Source of the DNA: CAZOAR01 sp964577985
GTDB taxonomy: Bacteria > Gemmatimonadota > CAZMKB01 > CAZNLH01
Reading direction: 5' to 3'
DNA: 53,215 bases
Assembly: GCA_964577985.1 (NCBI GenBank)
Contig: CAZOAR010000020.1
Location: forward strand, 1-53,215
Shown one piece after another: positions 8,310 through 16,875 of the stretch. The notes below the pieces were generated by a model, which made no database searches, was not told the DNA's origin, and saw nothing but the letters and a program-made list of their open reading frames with translations. The first letter of the stretch is position 1, and each line of letters begins with the position of its first letter. Both the position numbers and the translations under genes were made by a program.

Positions 8310-9335
8310 TCAGAGCACGACTACCGACCTGAGCGATGCGCCCTTCCTCATCAGATCAAAGGCCTGGTCGATATCATCGAGTGGAAACCTGTGACTCACG
8401 AGTGATTCGATCTCGAGCTGTCCTCGCTTCACCATATCGACAATGACAGGATAATCGACCGGACGGCAGCCGAGAGAACCAATGATCGACACCTCCCTGT
8501 ACATTATCCTTCCCGCGCTTATGCTGATATTCTCGTTTGTGTATCCGACTATGCAGAGTCTTCCTCCGGTCTTTATGCAGTTGAACGCCTCCTGCATCGT
8601 GGCCGCCTTCCCTATCACCTCTATGGCCAGGTCGGCTCCTCCCCCACCCGCAATCTTCCGGACCGCCTTGCTCACACGCTCGACCTCGTTGGCGTTGATC
8701 GTCTCTACCGCACCCATTTTTCTGGCCAGGTCGAGCTTCGACTCCTCGATATCGACTGCGATGACCATCCCTCCAACCGCGGCCGCAATCTGAACAACGT
8801 TGATTCCCACTCCACCACAGCCAAAGACCACCACGCTCTCTCCGGGCTGGACCTTAGCGCGGTTCTTCACCGCATGAAAAGGCGTCGAGACCGCATCCGC
8901 TATGATCGACCCCTCGGTCAGCGGGACCTCTTCCGGGAGATGGACCAGGTCCTTGGCATTAACCGCGACATACTCCGCGTAGGCGCCGTCTATGTTGTTC
9001 CCCAGCATGACCATCTCCTGGCATATGTTTTCTCTCCCCTCGCGGCAGTATCGACAGTGACCGCAGCTCAGGACCGCCGGGATCAGCACACGGTCTCCCG
9101 CCTTCCAGCCGGACACGCGGGATCCCGCCTCCTCTATGATCCCGGAGGCCTCATGGCCGAGGATCATCGGCGGTTCCTTGAATGTGGGGACACCATGATC
9201 GATGTAGTGCAGGTCCGTGTGGCACACGCCGCAAGCGGCCACTTTCACAAGAACCTCGTCCTCCCCGGGCTCCGGTCTGGGAACCTCTTCTATTTTAAGG
9301 GGTTGGTTCGGTCCATAGTATACCGCTGCCTTCAT
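8310..9335 (-). CDS. Zinc-dependent alcohol dehydrogenase (medium-chain MDR family)
   Basis: A 341-residue NAD(P)-dependent dehydrogenase. The catalytic zinc site is visible as GVC38HTD and G-H61-E62-A. The structural zinc is held by C91, C94, C97 and C105 in CGHCRYCREGRENIC. The nucleotide-binding fold is GCGGVGINVVQ, with an acidic residue after the second strand (AVDIEES), which favours NAD. The substrate is unknown. Because it sits among acyl-CoA genes, a role on a hydroxyacyl-CoA or a short alcohol is possible; 6-hydroxycyclohex-1-ene-carbonyl-CoA dehydrogenases belong to the same family. The start is ATG with GGAGGAG immediately upstream. Confidence 0.88.
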   Translation of the reverse strand: MKAAVYYGPNQPLKIEEVPRPEPGEDEVLVKVAACGVCHTDLHYIDHGVPTFKEPPMILGHEASGIIEEAGSRVSGWKAGDRVLIPAVLSCGHCRYCREGRENICQEMVMLGNNIDGAYAEYVAVNAKDLVHLPEEVPLTEGSIIADAVSTPFHAVKNRAKVQPGESVVVFGCGGVGINVVQIAAAVGGMVIAVDIEESKLDLARKMGAVETINANEVERVSKAVRKIAGGGGADLAIEVIGKAATMQEAFNCIKTGGRLCIVGYTNENISISAGRIMYREVSIIGSLGCRPVDYPVIVDMVKRGQLEIESLVSHRFPLDDIDQAFDLMRKGASLRSVVVL

Positions 9336-9366
9336 TTCTCCTCCTCTTCAGTAATCAGCCGTCAAC

Positions 9367-10290
9367 TTATTCTCTCTTTGCGGAACGCTCGGCGCTCGGC
9401 ACCTTCCCCGCCGCTATCTCTTCGAATCTCTGTTTCTGCCTCGCGACTTCCCCCAGATAGTCGTCGGGCCATCGCGTGACGAGTTCACGCAGGAAACGCC
9501 GGCCCTCAATCCTCTCTTCTTCCGAGTTCGATCCCTTGTATGTAATCAGGTCATACACGAATAAGTGCGGGCCCTGCTCGACCTCCTCTATGAGATGGAA
9601 CGTACCTATTGTTCCGAGCGGATCCCGCTCCATCCATTCCTCGAGAACCGCGCGGACAAAGTCGACTGTCATCGAACTCCGGCCACCCCTGGAATATGCC
9701 TCTCGACAGAGCTGCGTCGGGTCTTCCCTGATCGACCTGTCAAAACGGTTGCGCAGGGCGCGCCTCGTCCGCCACAGTCTCCATTTTTCACGCAGCGTCG
9801 CACGGCTGATCCTTATCTTCATCGTTTCCGAACGCAGGACGAATCCGGGACGCGAGTCCCACCGATAAAAAGCCCGCAGATCGTACGTCCCGTCTCGAAT
9901 ACTTATCCTGTTCTCAGGCCTTGGGATCAGCGCTCTTTTCCTGCTGAAATAAGACAAGAGCTCAACAACAATTATCCAGCTCTGGCCTGGTTCGAGGATC
10001 GGAAGATGTTCAAGCGCGGAGGAGATCGACTGCTCTCCAGCTTCGTCATAAGGGGGATGAAACTCCCGGACACCATCATGTCGCGACAGCACGACCCCCA
10101 GATTGCCACCTATGTCCGAGGACGGGACTTTCAGCGGCGACGCCCGCAGATCCTTGCCCGAAATGTTTTTGAGCCTGAGGAGCAGGTAGAGCGGTTCCCC
10201 GACGCCGAACGTCTCTCCTGTCATCGAAAGCTCGAGTCTCAGCTCTGGAGGATGGGCATCTCCGGCCGAATCGCTCACGCGTGCGGCCAC
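9367..10290 (-). CDS. Hypothetical protein, beta-rich N-terminal domain
   Basis: I do not recognise this 307-residue protein. Residues 15-150 read as a beta-sandwich (a FGVGEPLYLLLRLKN segment resembling intracellular proteinase-inhibitor or Ig-like folds). Residues 155-300 are helical and basic or charged, with several WR and RR pairs. No signal peptide or transmembrane segment is visible with the GTG start used here, although the N-terminal domain looks like one found in exported proteins. The GTG shares one base with the TAG stop of the upstream hydratase gene, so it is translationally coupled. Its presence inside a metabolic operon is unexplained. A later start or a lost signal peptide cannot be excluded. 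Confidence 0.7.
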   Translation of the reverse strand: MAARVSDSAGDAHPPELRLELSMTGETFGVGEPLYLLLRLKNISGKDLRASPLKVPSSDIGGNLGVVLSRHDGVREFHPPYDEAGEQSISSALEHLPILEPGQSWIIVVELLSYFSRKRALIPRPENRISIRDGTYDLRAFYRWDSRPGFVLRSETMKIRISRATLREKWRLWRTRRALRNRFDRSIREDPTQLCREAYSRGGRSSMTVDFVRAVLEEWMERDPLGTIGTFHLIEEVEQGPHLFVYDLITYKGSNSEEERIEGRRFLRELVTRWPDDYLGEVARQKQRFEEIAAGKVPSAERSAKRE

Positions 10291-11072
10291 TACCGATTCT
10301 TCCAGTTAGGCTTCCTCCTTTCAAGGAACGCCTGCAAGCCCTCCCTGGCGTCTTCCGTCTTCATCAGGAAGTCAAGATAGAGCCGCTCAGCGACCTGGAC
10401 CCCTTCTTCAAACCCGAGCCCCAGCGTCTCAAATATCGCGCGCTTGGTCATCCTCAATACGATAGCGCTCTGATCCCGGAGCTTTTCAAGAAACGAATCA
10501 ACTGTCTCCTCGAGCCTGTCGTGCGGCACGACCTGGTTTACAAGCCCTATGCGGAATGCCTCGGCGGCATCGATGCTCTCACCCGTCAGCACCATCTCAT
10601 AGGTCTTCCTCTTCCCGATCAGTTTCGGCAGGGCAGCCACGGCTACTGGAGGAAAAACACCCACCTTGATCTCCGGCTGGCCAAAGGTCGCTCTGTCCGA
10701 AGCGATAACCATGTCGCAATAGGTTATTATTTCGCAACCACCACCCAGCGCCGTCCCGTCCACCACCCCAACAATCGGCTGTTGAAATGTCCTGAGCGAG
10801 AAGAAGATGTTGTGGAAGGTGCTCAGCATCTCCTCCATCTTCTCCTCGGTGTGGTCAGCCACATCGACTCCAGCCGAGAACGCCTTTCCTTCCGACGCTA
10901 TCACCAGCACCTTGAGTTGCTTCTCTCTTCCGAGCATTTCCAGCGCCGCATTGATCTCTTCCATCATTTCGATGCTGAAGACATTGAGCGGAGGTCTGGA
11001 GAAAACAAGGTGCGCTATCCCGTTTTCCTGTGTTACTTTGATATGATTGTATTTCATCGTTTTGTCCGGCAA
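10290..11072 (-). CDS. Enoyl-CoA hydratase/isomerase family protein (divergent)
   Basis: Crotonase-fold enzyme acting on a CoA thioester. From the TTG start at 11072 it has 260 residues. The oxyanion-hole segment is ALGGGCE114, and the second acid is E134 in GQPEIKVGVF, so both catalytic glutamates of hydratases are present, 20 apart as usual. After that, GVFPPVAVAALP replaces the usual GxxPGxGGTQRL. This variant is reminiscent of cyclohexadienyl-CoA hydratases and some feruloyl/dienoyl enzymes, so the substrate may not be a plain enoyl-CoA. TTG 11072 was chosen because AAGGAGG lies about five bases upstream; ATG 11057 is an alternative. It overlaps the downstream gene by one base. Confidence 0.85.
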   Translation of the reverse strand: MPDKTMKYNHIKVTQENGIAHLVFSRPPLNVFSIEMMEEINAALEMLGREKQLKVLVIASEGKAFSAGVDVADHTEEKMEEMLSTFHNIFFSLRTFQQPIVGVVDGTALGGGCEIITYCDMVIASDRATFGQPEIKVGVFPPVAVAALPKLIGKRKTYEMVLTGESIDAAEAFRIGLVNQVVPHDRLEETVDSFLEKLRDQSAIVLRMTKRAIFETLGLGFEEGVQVAERLYLDFLMKTEDAREGLQAFLERRKPNWKNR

Positions 11073-11125
11073 TGGCCCCTCCTTTCTGCTCCGTCTCGCG
11101 TCGATACTCAACGCGGAGAGGGCGC

Positions 11126-12322
11126 CTAGAGTTCTCTCTTGATCACCATGGCCATCGTGACCCCTCCACCACCGCAGATCGCCGCGACACCTAACTCTTT
11201 CTCGTGGGTCTTAAGAGCGTGGTATAGAGTCACCACAATGCGCGCTCCGCTTATCCCCGTCGGATGTCCGAGAGCGATCGCTCCGCCATGCACGTTCAGC
11301 CGATCCCGGTCCCATTTCAAGACTCTCTCATTCGCGAGGACCTGGACAGCAAACGCCTCATTGACCTCAATCATGTCCATCTCAGAGATGTCCATCGACG
11401 CCATCTCGAGCGCCAGCGGAATCGAACTCGAAGGTCCATCGCCCATCTCCTCCGGCTTGACCGCCGTGGCTGCGAAGGAGACGATGGAGAAGAGCGGCGG
11501 CAACCCCATTGCTTTCGCCTTTTCGCGGGAGGTGATGATAAGCGCAGTAGCGCCGTCTGTCATTCCACACGCGTTGCCTGCCGTAACGGTTCCATCCTTC
11601 TTGAACACAGCCTTGAGTTTCGCAAGTCCTTCCATCGTCGAATCGGCCCTTATCGCCTCGTCCTGGCTGAAAATCGTTGGATCCGCGCCTCTCTTTCCCG
11701 GAATCGTCATAGGGACTATTTCTTCATCGAACCATCCCTTTTCCCTGGCCCTCGCGGCTTTCTTGTGGCTTTCAAGGGCATAGGCATCCTGTTCCTCCCT
11801 GCTGATGCCGTATTTCTCTGCCAGGTTTTCCGCCGTCACACCCATTCCTACCCCGCACAGCGGGTCGATGGAATCGCTCCAGCCATCCTCCAGGACCTTG
11901 TTTCCCATCTTGAAACCCTTCCACCTGGCCCCCTTGAGAAGGTACGGTATCGTGCTCATGCTGTCCATCCCGCCCGTCATGATGACGGATGAGCCGTCGA
12001 GGCGTATGATCTGCGATGCCAGGGCGAGCGTCTTCATTCCCGATGGACAGGCCATGTTGATCGTTTGCGTCGGGACATCTATCGATATCCCACCCCTCAC
12101 GGCGGCTGTGCGTGAAGGGTTCGGGCCATTTCCGGCCTGCCGGCAGTTTCCATAGATTACCTCGTCCATCGCGTCTCCGTCGAGCTGAACACGTGCCAGA
12201 GCACTCTTTATGGCGTGCGCGCCGATGTCATATGCCGCAATTTCCCTGAGCGTCCCTCCAAACCTGCCCATCGGCGTGCGAACGGCGCTCACGGCCACGA
12301 CATCTTTCTGTTCTGTTGACAT
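11126..12322 (-). CDS. Acetyl-CoA C-acetyltransferase (thiolase)
   Basis: A 398-residue degradative/biosynthetic thiolase. The acyl-accepting cysteine is C92 in NMACPSG. The later catalytic blocks are VNEAFA, GGAIALGHPTGISGAR (catalytic histidine) and CGGGG (second cysteine) near the end. It interconverts two acetyl-CoA and acetoacetyl-CoA. With the reductase, hydroxyacyl-CoA dehydrogenase and crotonase of the same operon it completes a C4 acyl-CoA route. The start is ATG preceded by GGAGAGGAG. The 110 bases to the upstream fabG-like gene hold nothing recognisable. Confidence 0.93.
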   Translation of the reverse strand: MSTEQKDVVAVSAVRTPMGRFGGTLREIAAYDIGAHAIKSALARVQLDGDAMDEVIYGNCRQAGNGPNPSRTAAVRGGISIDVPTQTINMACPSGMKTLALASQIIRLDGSSVIMTGGMDSMSTIPYLLKGARWKGFKMGNKVLEDGWSDSIDPLCGVGMGVTAENLAEKYGISREEQDAYALESHKKAARAREKGWFDEEIVPMTIPGKRGADPTIFSQDEAIRADSTMEGLAKLKAVFKKDGTVTAGNACGMTDGATALIITSREKAKAMGLPPLFSIVSFAATAVKPEEMGDGPSSSIPLALEMASMDISEMDMIEVNEAFAVQVLANERVLKWDRDRLNVHGGAIALGHPTGISGARIVVTLYHALKTHEKELGVAAICGGGGVTMAMVIKREL

Positions 12323-12432
12323 GATCTCTCCTCTCCTTCTCTATATTGCCTCCACGCGGCGGGATGCTCTCGCGCCGGCGAGGAAACAGCATTGCTCGTC
12401 ACACGCGGCAACTGCTCCGTACGTGTGTCTGG

Positions 12433-13176
12433 TTACAGATACTGCCCACCGTCCACCTTTATGACCTCCCCCGTTATATGCCTGGCGGCCTCGCTGCATA
12501 GAAACGACACAACGGTCGCGACCTCCTCCGGTCTTCCGATGCGGCCCAGCAGGATGTCTTTGAGCGCCTGATCCAGCACCTCCTGCGGCGCTTCCTTGAT
12601 CATGTCGGTTTCTATCAGCCCCGGCGCCACTGCGTTTACATTTATGCCGTATTTCCCCAGTTCCCTCGCGACTGCCTTGGTAAATCCGACCATTCCCGCC
12701 TTCGACGCTGAATAGTTCGTCTGTCCGAACTTTCCTCTGAGGCCGTTGATCGAGGTTATATTTACTATCTTCCCGCTCTTCTGTTCCCTGAATATCGGGG
12801 CCACCGCGCGAGTGTAGTTGAAGCAACCCTTGAGATTGATGTCGATCACCGCGTCCCACTGATCCTCTCCCATCTTCCAGACAACACCGTCCCGGTTGAT
12901 ACCGGCGTTGTTGACCAGGATATCAAGTCTCCCGAGCGTTTCGCTAACCTCTTCGATCATCTTCAGGGCATCCTCGAAGACCGAGACATCCGCCTGAACG
13001 GCTATTCCCCGGCTGCCAAGCTCCTCCGCCTGCCGGGTCACCGACTCCGCCTCTTCCTTGTGCTTCCTGTAGTTGATGGCGACACCCGCGCCCTGGCGCG
13101 CGAGTTCAACAGCGATCGCGGCTCCTATGCCCAGGCTCCCTCCGGTAACAATCGCAACCTGACCCGACAAGTTCAT
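12433..13176 (-). CDS. fabG: SDR-family 3-oxoacyl-(ACP/CoA) reductase
   Basis: A 247-residue short-chain dehydrogenase. It has TGGSLGIG (11-18) for the cofactor, NNAG at 89-92, and the catalytic set S142, Y155, K159 (YSASK). It also has the FabG/PhbB-type ending, with ARHITGEVIKVDGG. FabG reduces 3-oxoacyl-ACP and PhbB reduces acetoacetyl-CoA; the two cannot be separated by eye. Position directly before the thiolase gene favours acetoacetyl-CoA or another 3-oxoacyl-CoA as substrate. The ATG start follows GGGAG. Confidence 0.88.
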   Translation of the reverse strand: MNLSGQVAIVTGGSLGIGAAIAVELARQGAGVAINYRKHKEEAESVTRQAEELGSRGIAVQADVSVFEDALKMIEEVSETLGRLDILVNNAGINRDGVVWKMGEDQWDAVIDINLKGCFNYTRAVAPIFREQKSGKIVNITSINGLRGKFGQTNYSASKAGMVGFTKAVARELGKYGINVNAVAPGLIETDMIKEAPQEVLDQALKDILLGRIGRPEEVATVVSFLCSEAARHITGEVIKVDGGQYL

Positions 13177-13215
13177 AACCGTCTCCCTGCTCTAAGCTCC
13201 ATGTCCCCCGTCACG

Positions 13216-14430
13216 TCAGAGGACTTCAAGAATCTCTTCTTCAGTAAGTATGTGTGAGGTCGACTTGGCCAGTGCAAAAACCTTCTCGACCGTTTCCCTG
13301 TTCGCCTCGATTCCGCGCTGCTTCAGCCAGAATATTACATTTGACTCACCGCTCATCGGGCCGATTTCTATCCCCTGCACTCTCCCGACCATTCCTGCCG
13401 GGACGCCGGAGTATATACGGTCGGCAAGCCACGAGTCGCCCTTCTTCTGCGCCTTTATCACCGCCGCGGCGTGTACTCCCGTGGCGGTCCTGAAGGCGTC
13501 CCGACCAAGGACCGGATAATTATCGGGGATGGCTACACGGCACGCCTTCGCCACGGCTTCGCAATAGGCGGGAAGCGCGCGGAGGTCATTATCGATCCAG
13601 CCGAGAAGGCGCAGATTTACCAGGAGCAGGTCCATCGGCGTGTTTCCGACGCGTTCGCCGATACCGAGCGCGGTGCCATGGACTCGATCGGCGCCGCTTT
13701 CTATCGCCTCGATCGTGTTGGGGACACAGAGACCGCGATCGCGGTGACCGTGCCAGTCAATCTTTACGTCCTCTCCACTCTTCTCCACAACGTCCCTTAC
13801 ATGACGCAAGAGGTTCCTTACGCCCCGGGGGTTCGCGTGACCTACGGTGTCACAGACGCAGATACGACGTGCTCCACACTCGATGGCGGTTGTATAGAGC
13901 CTTTCAATCGTCTTCGCGTCCGCACGGGTTGTGTCCTCCGTGACATACATGACAGGAAGATTGTTCTCCACGATATAGGTCACCGCTTCCTCGGTGTGCC
14001 TCAGCATCTTGTCAAGGGTCCAGTTCTCCGCGTATTGCCTGATCGGACTCGATCCGATGAACGTTGAGACCTCGATCGGGACACCGACCTTCTGGGATAT
14101 CTCTATTATGGGTGTGATGTCGGCCTTGACGGTCCTCGCCGCGCAGTCCGCCTTGATGTTCAAGTTGTTGTCAGCGATCTCCCGCACGAGGGCCGTAACG
14201 TGCTCTCTCGCCCGTGGCCCGGCGCCGGGAAGACCCAGGTCGGCTATCTGGATGCCCAGCTCGTCCATTATGTTCAGGATTTCGATCTTCTGCCCGATGT
14301 CGGGATCGAAGACGGAAGGCGATTGAAGGCCATCCCTCAGGGTCTCATCATCGAACTCGATCGCTTTCTCCGGGGTAACCCGGTCATCCCGGGCCTTATT
14401 CCAGTCGTATATCAGTTCATTCTCTTCCAT
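13216..14430 (-). CDS. LeuA/homocitrate-synthase-like DRE-TIM metallolyase
   Basis: A 404-residue Claisen-condensing-type enzyme of the isopropylmalate/homocitrate/citramalate synthase superfamily. The N-terminal metal/catalytic segment reads ETLRDGLQSPS, where LeuA and homocitrate synthases usually have TLRDGEQ; L in place of E resembles HMG-CoA lyases (RDGLQ). The HxH metal motif is present as WHGHRDRG, followed by GIGERVGNTPMDLL, which matches the GxGERxGN loop of synthases. The C-terminal leucine-binding LeuA regulatory domain is absent. It is encoded in the same operon as leuB, leuC and leuD homologues. 2-isopropylmalate, citramalate or homocitrate synthesis are all possible. ATG start with GGAGATGAG upstream. 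Confidence 0.8.
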   Translation of the reverse strand: MEENELIYDWNKARDDRVTPEKAIEFDDETLRDGLQSPSVFDPDIGQKIEILNIMDELGIQIADLGLPGAGPRAREHVTALVREIADNNLNIKADCAARTVKADITPIIEISQKVGVPIEVSTFIGSSPIRQYAENWTLDKMLRHTEEAVTYIVENNLPVMYVTEDTTRADAKTIERLYTTAIECGARRICVCDTVGHANPRGVRNLLRHVRDVVEKSGEDVKIDWHGHRDRGLCVPNTIEAIESGADRVHGTALGIGERVGNTPMDLLLVNLRLLGWIDNDLRALPAYCEAVAKACRVAIPDNYPVLGRDAFRTATGVHAAAVIKAQKKGDSWLADRIYSGVPAGMVGRVQGIEIGPMSGESNVIFWLKQRGIEANRETVEKVFALAKSTSHILTEEEILEVL

Positions 14431-14463
14431 TGTCTCATCTCCAGATCATGGCTTATCGACTGC

Positions 14464-15246
14464 TCACTTTCCCTTGAACTTCGCCTTGCGCTTCTCAATG
14501 AAGGCCTTTGTACCCTCCTTCATATCCTCCGTGGCGCACGCCAGGCCAAACAGATCCGCCTCCAGGAGCAGGCCCTCCCCGAGCGACACCCGGGTGCCAT
14601 GGTTGATGGCCTCCATCGCGAGTTTTACCGCCACCGGCCCTTTCGACTGTATTTGCCTGATAATCTCCTCTGAGGCGGGGATAAGTTCCTTCGCCGGCAC
14701 GACTTTGTTGACCAACCCGATACGGTACGCCTCTTCCGCGCCTATAACCTCACCGGAGAGAATCAACTCCATGGCCCTTCCAGATCCGATCAGTCGCGGC
14801 AGTCGCTGTGTCCCGCCATAGCCGGGTATAATGCCCAGGTTGACCTCCGGCTGACCGAACCGGGCGGTTGTGGACGCCACGCGAATGTGACACGCCATCG
14901 CCAGCTCACATCCTCCCCCCAGTGCATAGCCGTTAACGGCAGCGATGACGGGCTTTCCCAGGTCCTCTATAAAGTTCAGGACCTGCTGGCCCATGATCGC
15001 GAACTCTTTTCCGGAGATCGGCCCGTGGCGGGAGAGTTCACCGATGTCTGCTCCGGCGACAAACGCCTTCTCACCTTCACCCGTGAGGATCACCCCCGCG
15101 ACCTCCGAGTCACTCTTCAACCTTGAGAATGCGGCCATCAGCTCGAACATCGTCTTCGCGTTCAGGGTGTTGAGGACCCTCGGTCTGCTTATTGTACAGA
15201 AACCAATGCCGTCTCTGACTTCGTACTTCAGGTTTTCATATGCCAT
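14464..15246 (-). CDS. Enoyl-CoA hydratase (crotonase type)
   Basis: A 260-residue crotonase that hydrates trans-2-enoyl-CoA to 3-hydroxyacyl-CoA. Both catalytic acids are visible: E114 in GGGCELA and E134 in FGQPEVNLGIIPGYGGTQRLPR, with the standard oxyanion-hole segments (FVAGADI, ALGGG). The sequence is close to the canonical short-chain hydratase pattern. It is probably the main hydratase of the operon, acting between the hydroxyacyl-CoA dehydrogenase and the acyl-CoA dehydrogenase. ATG start with AAGGA upstream. Confidence 0.92.
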   Translation of the reverse strand: MAYENLKYEVRDGIGFCTISRPRVLNTLNAKTMFELMAAFSRLKSDSEVAGVILTGEGEKAFVAGADIGELSRHGPISGKEFAIMGQQVLNFIEDLGKPVIAAVNGYALGGGCELAMACHIRVASTTARFGQPEVNLGIIPGYGGTQRLPRLIGSGRAMELILSGEVIGAEEAYRIGLVNKVVPAKELIPASEEIIRQIQSKGPVAVKLAMEAINHGTRVSLGEGLLLEADLFGLACATEDMKEGTKAFIEKRKAKFKGK

Positions 15247-15303
15247 TTTCCAAGTCCTTTCTCTCTCACTTATAGTTCGGCCATCTTTCTTTCAGAGGCA
15301 GGC

Positions 15304-16872
15304 TCAACAATGCACCGTGGTTGCCAGTTTTTCCCCCCCGTACACAACCTCTCCCCCTGCAATCGTTGCGGTTATCTCCGTCTTCAGGAGATCCGCCTCC
15401 GAAAGGAACGGATTTCCAGAGAGAACGACAATGTCGGCGTGCAATCCTTCTCGAATCATTCCTGTTTGATCCTCCAGCCTGGCGGAATATGCCGCTTCGC
15501 TTGTCTGGGACGCAAACGCATCGTCCACGGATACACACTCCCCTGTGGACCATTCTATTTCATGTTGCCCGCATCCCGGCGCTTTCCGTGTTACCGCCAC
15601 CTTGATGGCCATAAGCGGGTCTACGGGGGAGAAAGGCGCGTCTGATCCATACACCACTCTCGCTCCGGCCTCATAAAGACTATTCATAGGATACGCCCGC
15701 CGGCACCGGTCACCCCATGCCGTCTCGGCCATCCTCCGATCGGCTACAAGATGCGCCGGCTGAATCGACGCGACGGCGCCAGTCTCGAGAAAACGGCCCA
15801 GGTCATGAGTGTGAAGAAGCTGTATGTGCTCGATGCGGTCGCGTGAATCTTCCCTGTCGTACTCTTCCGATACCTCCGTCAGCAGGTCGAGCGCGAGCCG
15901 TACGGCGCGATCTCCAATCGCGTGGAGACAGAGATCTGTGCCACCTCTCGCCGCCGTGATGGCAGTTTCCGTTCGCCTGTCGTGTGACGTAGACTCAATG
16001 CCACACCCGGGTGCGTCCTCATAAGGCTCCAGAAGCAGCGCGGTACGCGATCCGAGCGCGCCATCGAGAAATATCTTCACTCCACCGCGGACCATCCCCA
16101 TAGCGGACTTCCGCGAGAGGACATCCTCCAGATCTTCATCATAACAACCAGCCGTCATCATGAGCCCCGACATGCAGGCCCTGTTCGCCTCGATCAATCT
16201 GCGGTCCACAGGCCTCTCGAAGGTGTAGATCCCGGTAACGCCCTTAGAATGCAGCAGCGATACGCCATCTTCAAGTGCCCTGTCGGTAACGTTTTTTTCT
16301 CTCTTCTCGATCCACCTCCACGCGGCTGACGACGCCTCCTCCTTCAGCAGAAAGAGATCATCAATCTTCTCCACGAGCCTCGCGGGAAGGCCCGGCAGGA
16401 TATCCGCAGATTCGAGGAACTCAATCCCCTTGCTGTTCACCAGCGCCGAATGCATGTCCTCCGTTCCGAGGATAACCGGACGCTGAGCGGCGAGGCCGCA
16501 GAGGAGAGAACCACCGCGGGATCTCGCGCTTTCGAGCAGAGTGCCGCTGAGTTTTCTCCCTATAAGCCATTCACCACCCGTCTCGAGACCCGCCGCAACA
16601 AGGTCTCGCAGATCGCCCTCCCCGCGGGCACCCGAGAGGTCCAGAAGGGATGCTTCCCAGACCATCTGGGTGAAATGCATGTGAGCGTCCATGAACCCGG
16701 GCAGCACTACTCCCCCGTGAAGATCGAACACTCTGTCGCCCTGTTTCGGGTCCAGGCCCGGTTCTCCCCGGTACCCCACCTTCGATATCTTTCCGTCCTG
16801 GATCAGGACGGTGTCCGCCTTCGGAAGGGCCGGGTCCATAGTACGGATTGAGCCACTGAGGATCGTGCGCAT
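15304..16872 (-). CDS. Amidohydrolase family 3 protein (YtcJ-like)
   Basis: A 522-residue metal-dependent hydrolase. The metal ligands are recognisable in order: D-A-H64-M-H66 after VVLPGFM, HAIGDRA, EHIQLL, and GSDAPFSPVDP. These fit the YtcJ/N-substituted formamide deformylase branch of amidohydrolases. No signal peptide is present, so it is cytoplasmic. The substrate cannot be read from sequence. Its start lies three bases after the hydroxyacyl-CoA dehydrogenase stop, so it is part of the same operon although it has no obvious place in either the leucine-like or the acyl-CoA module. Confidence 0.88.
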   Translation of the reverse strand: MRTILSGSIRTMDPALPKADTVLIQDGKISKVGYRGEPGLDPKQGDRVFDLHGGVVLPGFMDAHMHFTQMVWEASLLDLSGARGEGDLRDLVAAGLETGGEWLIGRKLSGTLLESARSRGGSLLCGLAAQRPVILGTEDMHSALVNSKGIEFLESADILPGLPARLVEKIDDLFLLKEEASSAAWRWIEKREKNVTDRALEDGVSLLHSKGVTGIYTFERPVDRRLIEANRACMSGLMMTAGCYDEDLEDVLSRKSAMGMVRGGVKIFLDGALGSRTALLLEPYEDAPGCGIESTSHDRRTETAITAARGGTDLCLHAIGDRAVRLALDLLTEVSEEYDREDSRDRIEHIQLLHTHDLGRFLETGAVASIQPAHLVADRRMAETAWGDRCRRAYPMNSLYEAGARVVYGSDAPFSPVDPLMAIKVAVTRKAPGCGQHEIEWSTGECVSVDDAFASQTSEAAYSARLEDQTGMIREGLHADIVVLSGNPFLSEADLLKTEITATIAGGEVVYGGEKLATTVHC

Positions 16873-16875
16873 TTT

